64,000 bases of DNA from Flagellimonas okinawensis (GCF_029194005.1 NZ_JARFVA010000002.1:372001-436000), one strand, 5' to 3'. Positions 45,052-54,139 are shown, numbered from the stretch's first letter. Made by a program: numbers and translations. Notes: generated by a model from the letters alone, not told the origin.

Positions 45052-46967
45052 GATTTCATGAGCCAGAGCATCTGGTAGGGCATGATTTCTAAAAGGGCAC
45101 TATTAAGTTCCACTTTTTCACCAGATACCAAATCCATTGGTTCCCCTTTACTGAAATATCCGAGTTTTTTGATCCAACTGCTATCGATTACCTGAGCATT
45201 TTCATCAAAATTACAGATGATCAACAACCCTTTCTGATCTTGGACCCTTTCAAAAGAAAGGATGTGGTCGTTCCCTGTGTAGCAGAGTTCAAGATTGTTG
45301 TGGTCGGCAAAAATCGTGTTTCCTTTTCTTAATTTGATGAGCTTTTTTAGCGCATGGAATATTGTGGATTGAGGCGAATCTTGATTATCTAAAGTGGAAA
45401 TGGTTTCCCAATCCTGCAAGGGTCGGTTCACCCATCGGCTATCCCCTTTTTTGGATACATCATTTTGGAAAGAATAGTCGTTCAGTGTTCCGATTTCATC
45501 TCCAGCGTAAATCAGGGGAATACCTCCAAAAGCCAGTATGATGCCGTGGAGCATAATTATTTTTCGCACCGACTCTTCCAATAGGTCATCATCTTTGGTT
45601 TTGAGGGCTTTTTCAAGACCCAACAAGGATGCTGCACTACCCGTAATCCGACCATCACCTGTTTTTGGATTGTACATAAAAAGCATACCCATGGCTGGCG
45701 ACCAGTCCAATCGTTGGCAATAATAGTCCAACAAAAATTTTCGGTGCATTTCTGGGTTCCAGCCCAATTCTTGGATGAGGTGGTTTTCGTAGCCCAAACC
45801 AATATCATCGTGACAGCGGATGTAATTGACCCAAGTGCAATCTTTTGGTTTTTGAGGTACATGCATCAGACTCTTGTACAGCAATTGTGTCTTTTTTGTA
45901 GCGATGGAGTTCCATAAAAGTGCCATTAAAGATGCATTGTAGGCGACTTCGCATTCGTTGCCCTTTTTTTCTTCTTCCCCAAAATATTTTATGATGTCCG
46001 TTGGGGCCACAATGGCTTCCGCTAAAAGTATGGAGCCCGGGGCCACTACTTGTAGACACATTCGGAACAAGGAGATAAGGTTGTGGGCTTCGGGCAGGTT
46101 TTGGGAAATGGTCCCGATTTTTTTCCAAAGGAAAGCCAGGGCGTCAAAACGGACGACATCCACACCCATATCGGTTAGCTTTACCAAATTGGTGAACATC
46201 TCCAAGAATACCTCGGGATTTGTATAGTTGAGGTCCCATTGGTAGCTATTGAAAACCGTCATTACCCACTTGTCCATTTCAGGGATATGGGTAAAATTGC
46301 CCGGTGAGGTTTCCGGGAAAACCTCGGGCAGGGTTTTTTCAAATTCGGCTGGAATAGTGAAATCTTCGTAGGTGTAGTAGTAACCCTGGTATTTTTTATC
46401 CCCTTTTTTGGCTTTTTTGGCCCAAGAATATTCGTTGGAGGTATGATTGACCACAAAATCGAGCATTAAATAGATGCCATTTTTGCGAAATGCTTTGGTC
46501 AACTCCAGTAAATCTTTTTTTGAGCCATATTTTTTGTCCACTTCCAGGTAATTGTTCACGGCATAGCCACCATCGCTTTCTCCTTTGGGTCGAGTGGTGA
46601 TGGGCATTAGGTGTAAAAAGTTGACCCCAAGTTCTTTGAAATAGGGTATTTTCCCTTGCAGTCCTTTCAGGTCCTTGTTGAAATGCTCCACATAAAGTTG
46701 CATTCCCATCAGTTTTTCGGATTGGTGCCAATTACCTGATTCTAATCGTTCCAAATCTTGCATTCTTAATGCTTCGGGTCTTTCCAGAAACAATTTGGGA
46801 AGAAGTTTCAGTAATTTTTGGAAATGTTTTTTGTGTTGTTCTTCATTGTAAAGGGAAAAGAATTGTTTTTGGATCAAGGTAAGGTTGGTGGCCAATCGTT
46901 GATCAAAAAGTTCTTGAGGGCTTTTTCCCTTATGTGGGAGCAGTCTATGTAATGTGGCCTGGTTCAT
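45048..46967 (-). CDS. Amylosucrase (GH13)
   Basis: It is likely to use sucrose to extend alpha-1,4-glucan and release fructose. The catalytic residues fit: Asp275 (VVRFDALAFLWK), Glu317 (ILLAEAIVAP) and the HDDIG motif with Asp387. The N-terminal helical domain and the 639-residue length are those of amylosucrases rather than plain amylases. There is no signal peptide, so it is cytoplasmic. It follows a fructokinase gene with no gap (TAG then ATG), which would phosphorylate the released fructose. Confidence 0.88.
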   Translation of the reverse strand: MNQATLHRLLPHKGKSPQELFDQRLATNLTLIQKQFFSLYNEEQHKKHFQKLLKLLPKLFLERPEALRMQDLERLESGNWHQSEKLMGMQLYVEHFNKDLKGLQGKIPYFKELGVNFLHLMPITTRPKGESDGGYAVNNYLEVDKKYGSKKDLLELTKAFRKNGIYLMLDFVVNHTSNEYSWAKKAKKGDKKYQGYYYTYEDFTIPAEFEKTLPEVFPETSPGNFTHIPEMDKWVMTVFNSYQWDLNYTNPEVFLEMFTNLVKLTDMGVDVVRFDALAFLWKKIGTISQNLPEAHNLISLFRMCLQVVAPGSILLAEAIVAPTDIIKYFGEEEKKGNECEVAYNASLMALLWNSIATKKTQLLYKSLMHVPQKPKDCTWVNYIRCHDDIGLGYENHLIQELGWNPEMHRKFLLDYYCQRLDWSPAMGMLFMYNPKTGDGRITGSAASLLGLEKALKTKDDDLLEESVRKIIMLHGIILAFGGIPLIYAGDEIGTLNDYSFQNDVSKKGDSRWVNRPLQDWETISTLDNQDSPQSTIFHALKKLIKLRKGNTIFADHNNLELCYTGNDHILSFERVQDQKGLLIICNFDENAQVIDSSWIKKLGYFSKGEPMDLVSGEKVELNSALLEIMPYQMLWLMKS

Positions 46968-47912
46968 CTATTTTTTGAGCTGTTCTTTAGTGGGCAAGGC
47001 CACAATTGCGCCATAATTGGTAGTTGTAATGGCGCCTGCTTTATTGGCAAGACCAACCATTTTTTCGACCAGTGAAAAATCTTCGAAAACAGGATCAAAA
47101 TTTCCCAAATCGGAAATTTGGTACAACAGGCATCCAATAAAAGCATCACCAGCTCCCGTGGTATCCAAAGGCGAAACTTTTACACTTGGAATTACCTTTT
47201 TAGTTCCGTTCATACTCAGTAAGGTTCCGTCTTTGCCCAGTGTAACCGTTATAATCTTGGTCCCGACCTTGTGCAGTATATCACAGGCTTCATGGAGGTC
47301 TTCTTTGCCAGAAATGAGCTGAGCTTCTTCCAGACTGAACTTGCACAAATGTGATTTCTCCACAAAGGGCATACATTTTTTTATAAAGGACTCTTCATCG
47401 TGCTTCCAAAGGTCTGACCTAAAATTTGGATCAAAACAGATGAACATGTCCTTGGTAAGACCATCAAAAAGATATTTGGCATAGGTTTTTTCCAAGGGTC
47501 CGCCCAAAAGGGCTGTTGCTGCCCCAAGGTGAAGTATATTTCCTGGAAGACTTTTGCGAAGATCGGGATCGTAAGACAGTTCCCGGTCAGCTCCACGACT
47601 GAATACAAAATCGCGCTCACCATCTTCGGATAGGGAAACAAACGCGAGTGTTGTAAAAGTGTCCGACAGTTGTGTCAACGAGATATCGACACTTTCGTTC
47701 TTGAGGGTTTCCAATAAAAATTTACCGAAAGGGTCCTTTCCTACACATCCAATAAAAATAGCGTTTCCACCAAGTTTGGATATCGCACAGGCGACATTGG
47801 CAGGCGCGCCTCCCGCTTTTTTTGTAAACTCGTTCGCTTTGGACAGGTCGCTTCCTTGTCTTTCGGCAACAAAATCTATCAACACTTCCCCAATGCAGTA
47901 AACTTTTTTCAT
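46968..47912 (-). CDS. Fructokinase (PfkB family)
   Basis: The 314-residue PfkB kinase has the N-terminal GEVLIDFVAE and AGGAPANVA substrate motifs, the latter typical of fructokinases, and the catalytic DTTGAGDAFIGCLL. It would turn fructose into fructose-6-phosphate. It is the first gene of the pair with amylosucrase. A matching promoter lies upstream. Confidence 0.88.
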   Translation of the reverse strand: MKKVYCIGEVLIDFVAERQGSDLSKANEFTKKAGGAPANVACAISKLGGNAIFIGCVGKDPFGKFLLETLKNESVDISLTQLSDTFTTLAFVSLSEDGERDFVFSRGADRELSYDPDLRKSLPGNILHLGAATALLGGPLEKTYAKYLFDGLTKDMFICFDPNFRSDLWKHDEESFIKKCMPFVEKSHLCKFSLEEAQLISGKEDLHEACDILHKVGTKIITVTLGKDGTLLSMNGTKKVIPSVKVSPLDTTGAGDAFIGCLLYQISDLGNFDPVFEDFSLVEKMVGLANKAGAITTTNYGAIVALPTKEQLKK

Positions 47913-47929
47913 AATTATTTCGGAATATT

Positions 47930-47962
47930 CTAAGGTACATAGAATTTGTCTCCACGACCAAA
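47930..47962 (-). promoter_or_regulatory. Promoter of the fructokinase-amylosucrase pair
   Basis: On the minus strand TTTG (47959-47962) is 21 nt from TACCTTAG (47930-47937), one mismatch from TAnnTTTG. Transcription would start about 10 nt before the fructokinase start codon. Confidence 0.5.
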
Positions 47963-48064
47963 AAACAGTTAGGTTTATTTGGATTCTAGGTTAAATGCGT
48001 GATAAAGCTGCCATGTTTTTTCATAGCCCAATCATTTGTGTGTAATATTGTCAAAAACTTTTCT

Positions 48065-48790
48065 ATGCGAACACTTGTAGTGGGCGACATTCATTCTGGG
48101 GTAAGGGCATTGGAACAACTAATTACCAAGGCCAAAGTGTCCCAGAGCGATCATATTATTTTTTTGGGAGATTATGTTGATGCTTGGAGTACCGCAGTGG
48201 AGACCATTGATTTTTTAATACAGCTCCAGGATGAGTTAAACTGTACTTTTATCCGTGGCAACCACGATGAGCTATGTAGGGAATGGCTAATGCACCAAAA
48301 GGAAAATCCGCAATGGTTGGCTCATGGCGGTACGGCCACTCGGGATTCATACCTAAAGGCAAGCCGTGATACATGGGAGGCTCATCTGAGGTTTTATGAG
48401 GAACTCAAAAATTATTATTTGGCAGAGGATAACCGACTTTTTTTACATGCCGGTTACACCAACCTCAAAGGAATCGATTTCGAATATTTTGAGCAATCCT
48501 TTTATTGGGATCGAACTTTATGGGAATTGGCCACGGCCCTTGATCCTGAACTGACACCTTCCGATTCCAAGTTTCCAAAAAGGCTCACCCATTATAAAGA
48601 AGTGTTCATTGGCCATACACCATTGTCCAAGAATAGTTTTGTTCAGCCACAAAAGCGGGCGAATGTATGGAACGTGGATACAGGTGCCGCATTTAAGGGA
48701 GGATTGACCATGTTGGACGTGGAATCTAAGGAATATTGGCAAAGCGATCCTGTTCATACATTTTATCCCGGTGAAAAAGGGAGGAATTAG
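48065..48790 (+). CDS. Metallophosphoesterase of the PPP (serine/threonine phosphatase) type
   Basis: The two-metal centre motifs are visible in order: GDIHSG (residues 7-12), GDYVDAW, RGNHDE and a later GHTPL. This is the PPP/ApaH-like phosphoesterase fold; its substrate could be a phosphoprotein or a dinucleotide. I use the ATG at 48065 (241 residues) because the fold begins there. The frame is open 22 codons upstream from a GTG. It is upstream of the desaturase gene by 44 bases. Confidence 0.87.
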   Translation: MRTLVVGDIHSGVRALEQLITKAKVSQSDHIIFLGDYVDAWSTAVETIDFLIQLQDELNCTFIRGNHDELCREWLMHQKENPQWLAHGGTATRDSYLKASRDTWEAHLRFYEELKNYYLAEDNRLFLHAGYTNLKGIDFEYFEQSFYWDRTLWELATALDPELTPSDSKFPKRLTHYKEVFIGHTPLSKNSFVQPQKRANVWNVDTGAAFKGGLTMLDVESKEYWQSDPVHTFYPGEKGRN

Positions 48791-48834
48791 AGATAAAATC
48801 ATTAAATTATAGAGACAAGAATAAAACCCCGAAT

Positions 48835-49830
48835 ATGTCGATTAAAAATATAAGATTGGAAGTAATGCAGGCGATAGAACCCAAAGTGGAAGGGTTTATG
48901 GATGAATTCCTGATTCCAACAGAAAAAATATGGCAACCCACTGATTTTTTACCGGATTCGCAAAGCGATACTTTTTTTGATGAAGTAGAACAAATACGTG
49001 GAGAAGCGAAAGAACTTGGTTATGATTTTTGGGTTACACTCGTGGCGGACACTATTACCGAAGAAGCCCTACCGACCTACGAATCTTGGTTGATGGATGT
49101 TGAAGGTATAGATCAGCACAACGGTAAGGACAATGGTTGGAGCAAATGGGTCCGTGCATGGACCGCAGAGGAGAACAGGCATGGTGATGTCCTAAACAAA
49201 TATTTATATCTATCTGGTCGTGTGAACATGCGAGAAATAGAGATTACCACACAACATTTGATTTCTGATGGTTTTGACATTGGTACCGATAGAGATCCAT
49301 ATAAAAACTTTGTTTACACCACCTTCCAGGAGCTGGCAACGAACATCTCCCATAAGCGTGTGGGCAAAATGGCAAGAAAGAAAGGAAATGGTCTTTTGGC
49401 AAAGATGTGTACTATTATAGCAGGGGACGAAATGAGGCATCATTTGGCGTACCGTGAGTTTGTAAAGACGATAATGGGCCAAGACCCTGATGGTATGGTA
49501 CTGGCATTCGCAGATATGATGAAGAAAAAAATTGTGATGCCCGCCCATTTTTTAAGGGAATCCGGAGGAAGTATTGGAGAGGCCTTTGAACAATTTTCCA
49601 ATTGTGCCCAACGATTAGGTGTTTATACGGCTCAAGACTACATAGAGATTCTTAAAAAATTGAATGATTATTGGGACATTGGAAACCTAAGAGGGTTGTC
49701 TGACCAAGCAGAGAAGGCTAGGGTTTATCTCATGAAGCTTCCGGAGAGATTGCAACGGATATCCGAACGTATGCAATTTTCGCAACAGCAATATACTTTT
49801 AAATGGGTAGAGGCCAACGGAATGCTGTAG
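48835..49830 (+). CDS. Soluble acyl-ACP desaturase
   Basis: It would introduce a double bond into ACP-bound fatty acids with a di-iron centre and oxygen. Both iron motifs are visible: EENRH (residues 112-116) and DEMRH (198-202), with a further Glu near residue 77. The 331-residue length and lack of membrane segments fit the soluble stearoyl-ACP-type family. acpP and fabF are elsewhere in this window. Reductant and position specificity cannot be told. Confidence 0.92.
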   Translation: MSIKNIRLEVMQAIEPKVEGFMDEFLIPTEKIWQPTDFLPDSQSDTFFDEVEQIRGEAKELGYDFWVTLVADTITEEALPTYESWLMDVEGIDQHNGKDNGWSKWVRAWTAEENRHGDVLNKYLYLSGRVNMREIEITTQHLISDGFDIGTDRDPYKNFVYTTFQELATNISHKRVGKMARKKGNGLLAKMCTIIAGDEMRHHLAYREFVKTIMGQDPDGMVLAFADMMKKKIVMPAHFLRESGGSIGEAFEQFSNCAQRLGVYTAQDYIEILKKLNDYWDIGNLRGLSDQAEKARVYLMKLPERLQRISERMQFSQQQYTFKWVEANGML

Positions 49831-49857
49831 AAAGACTGGTCGGTCCATGAGGGATGG

Positions 49858-50424
49858 TCAATATTTGCCCGCTCTATGTTTTTCTTGCCATTCAAACAAT
49901 TGTGCCCAATGTCCCTCATGGGCCATTTTAGCCTGCATGGGCCAAGATGCCGGGTCGTGAATGCGATAGCGTTTTCCTCCGGAATCGAGTACTTCTTGGC
50001 ATTTATCGGCAGAGGTTTCGGCGAGTTCTTTCCAAGTTTTAATTCCGAAATCATGGAATAGCCCTTCGATTTTTGGCCCAATGCCTTCCACCAATTTAAG
50101 GTCGTTTTCCTTAATGGTTTTACCAAAGGTAACTTTTGCCTGTTTTGGGTCAAATATATAAGGTGAGGGTTTCGTTGAAATATCGGGGCGTTTCTCTAGA
50201 TTGAGTTGTTGGGTTTTGCTGGTATACCCTTCCAATCGTTTTTTACAATTCTCCAATTCCGATTTTAACTTGGAATTTTCAATTTCCAGACTATTCAATT
50301 CAATGGATTCATCGACGATAGTAGGCGTGTCGGATTTTCCAAAAAAATACCCAAGAATACCTGCAACAATCCCTGTCGTTGCCAAAATGATCCAATACCA
50401 GATAGTAGAGCTAGCCCAATCCAT
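49858..50424 (-). CDS. Membrane-anchored H3TH-domain protein
   Basis: The 188-residue protein has one N-terminal membrane segment (about residues 8-29) and a coiled coil (about 40-75). The C-terminal helix-3-turn-helix domain is of the type seen in COG3743 predicted 5' nucleases (DLKLVEGIGPKIEGLFHDFG). The H3TH part usually contacts DNA or protein. No nuclease catalytic residues are evident, so enzymatic activity is doubtful. Confidence 0.72.
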   Translation of the reverse strand: MDWASSTIWYWIILATTGIVAGILGYFFGKSDTPTIVDESIELNSLEIENSKLKSELENCKKRLEGYTSKTQQLNLEKRPDISTKPSPYIFDPKQAKVTFGKTIKENDLKLVEGIGPKIEGLFHDFGIKTWKELAETSADKCQEVLDSGGKRYRIHDPASWPMQAKMAHEGHWAQLFEWQEKHRAGKY

Positions 50425-50599
50425 TTTAGAGTGAATAAAATGCCATCGGAAATGGCTCCTTTAAAATATTAAAAATTTCTTAAAATCTTGAATAAAACCT
50501 TCAGAAATTGAGTGATTTAGAGGTATTTGAACTTTTGTAGGAAAAATCAAAAGCAGAAAATAAATCAAAAGGCACCAATCATACATTATTTGAGACCAC

Positions 50600-50790
50600 T
50601 GGTAAGATACCTCTTAATTTCTTGATCAAATATTTGGAAATTTGAGACTCAATATTAGGTGAAGAACCCTGTTTCTCCCGACAAAGATCCGGCATTGAAA
50701 TGGGGTTTTAAAGTTAAGTTTGAGTTAGTTAAGTTGGTTTTAAAGACTGCCCATTTGAGGTTTAACCCAAATGGGCGGCTTTTCTTTTTT
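50600..50790 (+). ncRNA. Candidate structured RNA, possibly 6S-like
   Basis: This 365-base gene-free stretch holds a nested structure. An outer pairing is CTTAA (50613-50617) with TTAAG (50729-50733), followed by ACTCAA (50647-50652) with TTGAGT (50720-50725). The inner 9-bp stem is CCCTGTTTC (50667-50675) with GAAATGGGG (50697-50705), with a short CCG/CGG tip. A plus-strand terminator follows (50749-50790) although no plus-strand gene precedes it. The sequence TAAGTTTG (50715-50722) equals the Bacteroidota -7 box, and 6S RNAs mimic promoters. The 6S assignment is inference. A shorter RNA driven from that box is the alternative. Confidence 0.4.
50749..50790 (+). terminator. Plus-strand terminator without an upstream plus-strand gene
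   Basis: GCCCATTTG (50749-50757) pairs with CAAATGGGC (50768-50776), followed by a T-rich tract on the plus strand. On the minus strand there is no good T-run, so it fits a rightward RNA rather than the end of the leftward dehydrogenase gene. Confidence 0.75.
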
Positions 50791-52342
50791 ATAGATCGAA
50801 CTTAATTCCTTGGGCAAGTGGAAGTTCTGTAGTGTAGTTTATGGTGTTGGTCTGTCTTCTCATATAAACTTTCCAAGCATCCGAACCACTTTCTCGTCCA
50901 CCTCCTGTTTCTTTTTCACCACCAAAGGCTCCACCGATCTCTGCTCCAGAGGTGCCAATATTTACATTGGCAATTCCACAATCAGAACCTTCAACAGAGA
51001 GGAAACGTTCGGCCTCGCGCAGATTGTTCGTCATTATGGCGGAGGACAAGCCTTGTCTTACCCCGTTTTGCATATCCAGCGCATTTTGTAGATCGCCCTT
51101 ATATTTTAGTAGATAAAGTACAGGACCAAAGGTCTCGTGCTGAACTATTTCAAAATGATTTTCGGCTTCTGCAATGGCCGGCTTTACGTAGCATCCACTT
51201 TCGTATCCTTCACCTTCGAGTACGCCTCCCTCGACCAAAACCTTTCCACCTTCTGCCTTTACTTTTTCAAGGGCGCTCAAATAATTTTTCACTGCATCCT
51301 TGTCGATCAGGGGTCCAACGTGGTTGTTTTCATCCAATGGGTTGCCGATACGTATTTGTTTATAGGCATCCACAATGGCATTTTTAACCTTATCGTACAC
51401 GTCTTCGTGGACAATTAGTCGTCTAGTGGAAGTACAACGTTGTCCACAGGTTCCAACAGCCCCAAAAACGGCACCGATTACAGTGTTTTTGATGTTTGCA
51501 TCCGGTGTTACTATGATAGCATTGTTGCCACCAAGCTCCAATAAGGACTTACCTAGTCGTTCTGCTACCGTTTTTGCGACAATTTTCCCCATTCGGGTAG
51601 AGCCGGTCGCCGATATCAATGGTACACGTTCATCTTTTGTCATAAGTTCGCCCACGGTATAGTTTCCGGTTATCAAACACGAAATACCTTCGGGAACACC
51701 ATTTTTAGCGAATACGCGTGCAGCAATGTTCTGGCATGCTACCGACGTCATTGGTGTTTTTTCCGATCCTTTCCAAATACAGGCATCTCCACAAACCCAA
51801 GCTAAGGCCGTATTCCAAGACCAAACGGCCACAGGGAAGTTAAATGCGGATATAATGCCCACAACGCCAAGGGGATGGTATTGTTCGTACATTCTATGTC
51901 CCGGTCTTTCACTGTGCATAGTTAAACCGTGTAATTGCCTGGACAGACCCACGGCAAAATCACAGATATCGATCATTTCCTGTACTTCCCCCAATCCTTC
52001 TTGGTAACTTTTACCCATTTCATAGGATACCAATTTGCCCAATGGTTCTTTCAGCCTTCTCAGTTCATCATTAAACTGTCGGACTACTTCACCTCTCTGA
52101 GGTGCTGGCAAGGTCCGCCATTTTTTAAAACCTTCCTGGGCTGTACTGATCACTTTTTCGTAATCCTCTTTGGTGGTCGCTTTTACTTTACCTATTAGCT
52201 GACCATCAACAGGAGAGTAAGATTCAATTATATCTCCGTTAGAAAACCAATCCGCACCTGTCGAAGTACCATTGTTTATTTCGTTAAGCCCCAATTCTTT
52301 TAGGGCTTCTTCTATTCCAAAAGCAGTTGCTGTTTTTGACAT
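50789..52342 (-). CDS. Aldehyde dehydrogenase, ALDH7 (aminoadipate semialdehyde) type
   Basis: The 517-residue enzyme oxidises an aldehyde to an acid with NAD. The ALDH signature LELGGNNA and the catalytic Cys in GTCGQRCTSTRR are present. N-terminal and internal segments (SERPGHRMYEQYHPLGVVGI) match the antiquitin/L-piperidine-6-carboxylate dehydrogenase branch. Downstream position behind a 3-hydroxyanthranilate dioxygenase gene leaves the possibility of aminomuconate semialdehyde as substrate; sequence favours the ALDH7 role in lysine breakdown. Confidence 0.85.
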   Translation of the reverse strand: MSKTATAFGIEEALKELGLNEINNGTSTGADWFSNGDIIESYSPVDGQLIGKVKATTKEDYEKVISTAQEGFKKWRTLPAPQRGEVVRQFNDELRRLKEPLGKLVSYEMGKSYQEGLGEVQEMIDICDFAVGLSRQLHGLTMHSERPGHRMYEQYHPLGVVGIISAFNFPVAVWSWNTALAWVCGDACIWKGSEKTPMTSVACQNIAARVFAKNGVPEGISCLITGNYTVGELMTKDERVPLISATGSTRMGKIVAKTVAERLGKSLLELGGNNAIIVTPDANIKNTVIGAVFGAVGTCGQRCTSTRRLIVHEDVYDKVKNAIVDAYKQIRIGNPLDENNHVGPLIDKDAVKNYLSALEKVKAEGGKVLVEGGVLEGEGYESGCYVKPAIAEAENHFEIVQHETFGPVLYLLKYKGDLQNALDMQNGVRQGLSSAIMTNNLREAERFLSVEGSDCGIANVNIGTSGAEIGGAFGGEKETGGGRESGSDAWKVYMRRQTNTINYTTELPLAQGIKFDL

Positions 52343-52412
52343 TTATAACTTTTTACTTGTGAATTGTTATATTTCTACAATATTACAAATAATCTTCAAG
52401 AGGATGAACGGT

Positions 52413-52787
52413 TTACAGGAATTGATGTATTGCAAGTAGAACTATTCCCAACAATGCGGGAAGTGCCTGAACCGTAAATATTTTTTTTGACGCGGTTAAT
52501 GCTCCATAAATACCCGCAACTGATACACAGCCCAAAAAGAAGAATGCAACATAAACTTGCCAAACAGGGTCTTCGATCATGAGCGACCAAATAAGTCCTG
52601 CGGACAAAAATCCATTGTACAATCCTTGGTTTGCTGCCAGTGTTTTTGTTGGTTCGAACAAATGTTCGGGCAAGGAGCGAAATACCTTTTTAGCTTTGGT
52701 GGTCCATGCGAACATCTCCAGCCATAAAAAATACAGATGGAGGATTGCCACAACCCCTATTACGATTTTTGCAAAGAGGAGTATCAT
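52413..52787 (-). CDS. DUF1304-family membrane protein
   Basis: The 124-residue protein has four hydrophobic segments and the DUF1304 pattern LHLYFLWLEMFAWTTKAKKVF plus NQGLYNGFLSAG near the second helix. Function is unknown. Its start overlaps the dioxygenase gene stop by four bases (ATGA), so the two are translationally coupled. Confidence 0.85.
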   Translation of the reverse strand: MILLFAKIVIGVVAILHLYFLWLEMFAWTTKAKKVFRSLPEHLFEPTKTLAANQGLYNGFLSAGLIWSLMIEDPVWQVYVAFFFLGCVSVAGIYGALTASKKIFTVQALPALLGIVLLAIHQFL

Positions 52788-53326
52788 TCTTCTTTTGCAA
52801 CAAAACGTTCATCAACCGGCATAACAGTGCCACAATTTTTGCAGGTTCGAAGCTCTTCCGAACCGTAAAAGTGCTTAAAATGCCCCAAGAAATCATTTTC
52901 GATATCGTGGAGTTTAAAGTAAACCTCGTACAATTTATGATTGCAGTTGTCGCAGAACCAAAGCAACCCGTCCTCTGCATCGAGATGTGCACGTTTCCGT
53001 TCTATGACCAATCCAATGGAACCTTCCTGTCTAGCAGGTGAATGTGGGACCTTGGCAGGATGGAGGTACATATCGCCAGGACCCAGTTTCATGGTTTTTT
53101 TCTCACCTTCCTCTTGGATGTGGACTTCTATGTTCCCCTCCAATTGATAGAAAAGTTCTTCGGTTTCGTTATAATGATAGTCCTTACGTGCATTCGGACC
53201 GGCAACGATCATAACAATATAATCTCCGGACTCTTTGTAAAGGTTTTTATTCCCTACCGGGGGTTTTAGCGTATCTCTGTTTTCCTCAATCCATTTATTA
53301 AGATTAAAAGGTGCTTTTGTAGCCAT
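52784..53326 (-). CDS. nbaC: 3-Hydroxyanthranilate 3,4-dioxygenase
   Basis: It opens the ring of 3-hydroxyanthranilate in the kynurenine pathway. The cupin iron ligands are His51, Glu57 and His95. A second, rubredoxin-like site is formed by Cys125/Cys128 and Cys162/Cys165, as in the bacterial enzyme. The product feeds NAD synthesis or is degraded further by a decarboxylase and dehydrogenase. It is the first gene of a leftward trio with DUF1304 and the ALDH. Confidence 0.92.
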   Translation of the reverse strand: MATKAPFNLNKWIEENRDTLKPPVGNKNLYKESGDYIVMIVAGPNARKDYHYNETEELFYQLEGNIEVHIQEEGEKKTMKLGPGDMYLHPAKVPHSPARQEGSIGLVIERKRAHLDAEDGLLWFCDNCNHKLYEVYFKLHDIENDFLGHFKHFYGSEELRTCKNCGTVMPVDERFVAKEE

Positions 53327-53383
53327 GCTTTAAGATTTTACGAAAGGTAAAAAAAACCTTGCTGGCAACATAGTATTTCATGA

Positions 53384-53411
53384 AAAAGGCCTGCTGTTCG
53401 ACAGACCTTTT
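53384..53411 (-). terminator. Terminator of the CAP-domain gene
   Basis: AAAAGG/CCTTTT and an inner CTGT/ACAG pair form an imperfect hairpin just past the CAP gene stop, with T on the minus strand. Confidence 0.6.
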
Positions 53412-53438
53412 AATTAAATTATTCCTATTGTAATTGGA

Positions 53439-53951
53439 TTATTCCACCTTAATGAATATTTGGGTGAAGTAAGGCCTCCCATCTTTATCCAATTGAACAC
53501 TTAGGGTGGTGTGGCTAAAATCTCCTTCCATCGCTTCTCTATGTGAAGTACTATTGATCCATGCATCAATGGTGAACTCTGCCGATGTATAATATCGGGC
53601 CACGTTTTCAGATATGAGCAATGCATTCATTTCATCAGCAATTTTAGCTGCACGATTTTCAAAATTGTCATGGCTAAGCTTGTTTTTGGAGATCATGTAA
53701 TCGTTATGCTCCTCGGCATATTTATATGCAGAAGTGCTCTTTACTAGAGTGTTAAGGCCTAGTGATGACCGATGCTCATTGACCAGGAGCAAAAGGTCCT
53801 CTTCCATTTTAATCGGGTCAACCGTGATTTTTTCATTGCCGGTGTTGGCTTCTGTGTAGAGTTGATCCAGTTCTTCCGAAGATGATTTGCTGCAGCTTGC
53901 AAACAGCAATAGAAAGACCATGACCAGCGTAACGCCAGAGTATTTTTTCAT
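53439..53951 (-). CDS. CAP-domain (SCP/PR1-like) lipoprotein
   Basis: A lipoprotein signal ends in LLFASC (Cys at residue 20). The CAP domain follows with LLLVNEHRSSLGLNTL, the cavity residues AEEHNDYM and HDNFENRA and a later INSTSHREAME. CAP proteins are extracytoplasmic and their biochemical roles in bacteria are mostly unknown. It is monocistronic. Confidence 0.88.
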   Translation of the reverse strand: MKKYSGVTLVMVFLLLFASCSKSSSEELDQLYTEANTGNEKITVDPIKMEEDLLLLVNEHRSSLGLNTLVKSTSAYKYAEEHNDYMISKNKLSHDNFENRAAKIADEMNALLISENVARYYTSAEFTIDAWINSTSHREAMEGDFSHTTLSVQLDKDGRPYFTQIFIKVE

Positions 53952-54139
53952 TTTTCGGGGTGTTTTCTGGGAGTGTTCTAAGTTCCCAAGTGTTCTCTTT
54001 TGCTAAAATAAAGGACACTATTTTCTTTCAATCATAATTTCCATGTCAGGTTGAATTATTACGTTGAAATACAGGAAACTGCGTTCAAGGGAATTAATTT
54101 GAAAAGTCGTTGTTCCGTTTAACGATAAAACTGAACCGT

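Noticed and set aside
47999..48064. Extended GTG start of the phosphoesterase gene
   Set aside because: The added 22 residues precede the first strand of the fold and give no signal peptide; the ATG at 48065 is the better start.
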